Assembly (NCBI GenBank): GCA_021732995.1
Contig: JAKFWA010000128.1
Span: 1 to 64,000, forward strand
Length of the DNA stretch: 64,000 bases
Source of the DNA: Planctomycetaceae bacterium
GTDB lineage: Bacteria; Planctomycetota; Planctomycetia; Planctomycetales; Planctomycetaceae
Direction of reading: 5' to 3'
A program made the translations under genes and the position numbers. Positions 63,862 to 64,000 of the stretch are shown piece after piece. The notes below the pieces were generated by a model. That model was not told where the DNA came from. It worked only from the letters and a program-made list of their open reading frames with translations, and made no database searches. The stretch's first letter is position 1; each line of letters begins with the position of its first letter.

Positions 63862-64000
63862 CTACTGAACGCGGTTGGGCAGAATCATGATGGGGCAACC
63901 AGCCCAATGCAGGCGGCGTTCCAGCGAGTAGGCCGTCCGGTTGTGCAGCAGACGCTGGTACCAGGTTTCACGTTGAAACACGAGTTGTCCGGCGAAGAAC
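63862..64000 (-). CDS. KimA-like permease paralogue, C-terminus only (5' end outside window)
   Basis: The last 46 codons of a minus-strand gene, reading FFAGQLVFQRETWYQRLLHNRTAYSLERRLHW..GCPIMILPNRVQ and a TAG stop. This is clearly related to the last residues of the permease ending at 46899 (FYAGQLVFQRDRWYHRLLHNRTAY...ILPKRVK). It is too short for an automatic call but the match is unmistakable. Whether its promoter region also has a riboswitch cannot be seen. Confidence 0.83.
   Translation of the reverse strand, partial: FFAGQLVFQRETWYQRLLHNRTAYSLERRLHWAGCPIMILPNRVQ

Overview
The window reads as chromosomal DNA of a planctomycete (Planctomycetota, Planctomycetaceae-like). The evidence is the combination of family types: a DUF1501 Tat protein, a DUF1559 protein, a planctomycete-type ECF sigma factor next to a Ser/Thr kinase carrying C-terminal formylglycine-enzyme-like domains, a secreted double WD40 propeller, a DUF6807 (PmoA-like) protein, sugar-phosphate-isomerase-like TIM barrels, and a giant Ig/cadherin/RTX surface protein. 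The DNA is GC-rich, and genes are mostly short transcription units switching strand often. No tRNA, rRNA, CRISPR array, insertion sequence or phage gene was recognised.

Layout. 1-6.0 kb: 3' part of a giant secreted repeat protein ending in RTX calcium-binding repeats, closed by a bidirectional terminator. 6-9.7 kb: orphan LutA-like protein, Tat-exported enolase-superfamily enzyme, GT4 glycosyltransferase. 10.1-15.0 kb: a MacB-like exporter (adaptor, ATPase, two different permeases) and its terminator. 15-24.2 kb: mainly minus-strand metabolic genes (TIM-barrel isomerase, OsmC, an SDR with an altered active site, Nudix, glgC, secreted S51 peptidase, lipoprotein hydrolase) and one plus-strand TPR/sialidase-like protein. 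24.4-33.2 kb: small secreted protein, ECF sigma factor, 1733-residue sensor kinase with a duplicated sensor module, and a convergent WD40 protein. 33.4-44.1 kb: ceramidase-like protein, Gly/Tyr-rich secreted protein, second TIM barrel, DUF1501 protein, AhpC plus AhpD-like peroxide pair, and an S9 peptidase / zinc-ribbon / methyltransferase operon.

44.1-48.3 kb is the most notable part. A long leader carries a very recognisable ydaO-yuaA (cyclic di-AMP) riboswitch ahead of a KimA-like APC permease, followed by a convergent, extremely acidic secreted-type protein with its own terminator. The last 139 bases of the window encode the C-terminus of a second permease of the same family on the minus strand.

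48.6-64 kb: beta-decarboxylating dehydrogenase, DUF6807 protein, secreted transglutaminase-like protein, FabI, secreted coiled-coil protein, small membrane protein, DUF1559 fusion protein, then a surface-glycan-like group (methyltransferase and two GT-C membrane proteins) and an orphan FliN/SpoA-domain protein.

Functionally the window combines envelope and extracellular proteins, stress and peroxide defence, one-component/ECF-kinase signalling and, by inference from the riboswitch, cyclic di-AMP control of potassium or osmolyte transport. All functions are from sequence reading only; no database search was run.
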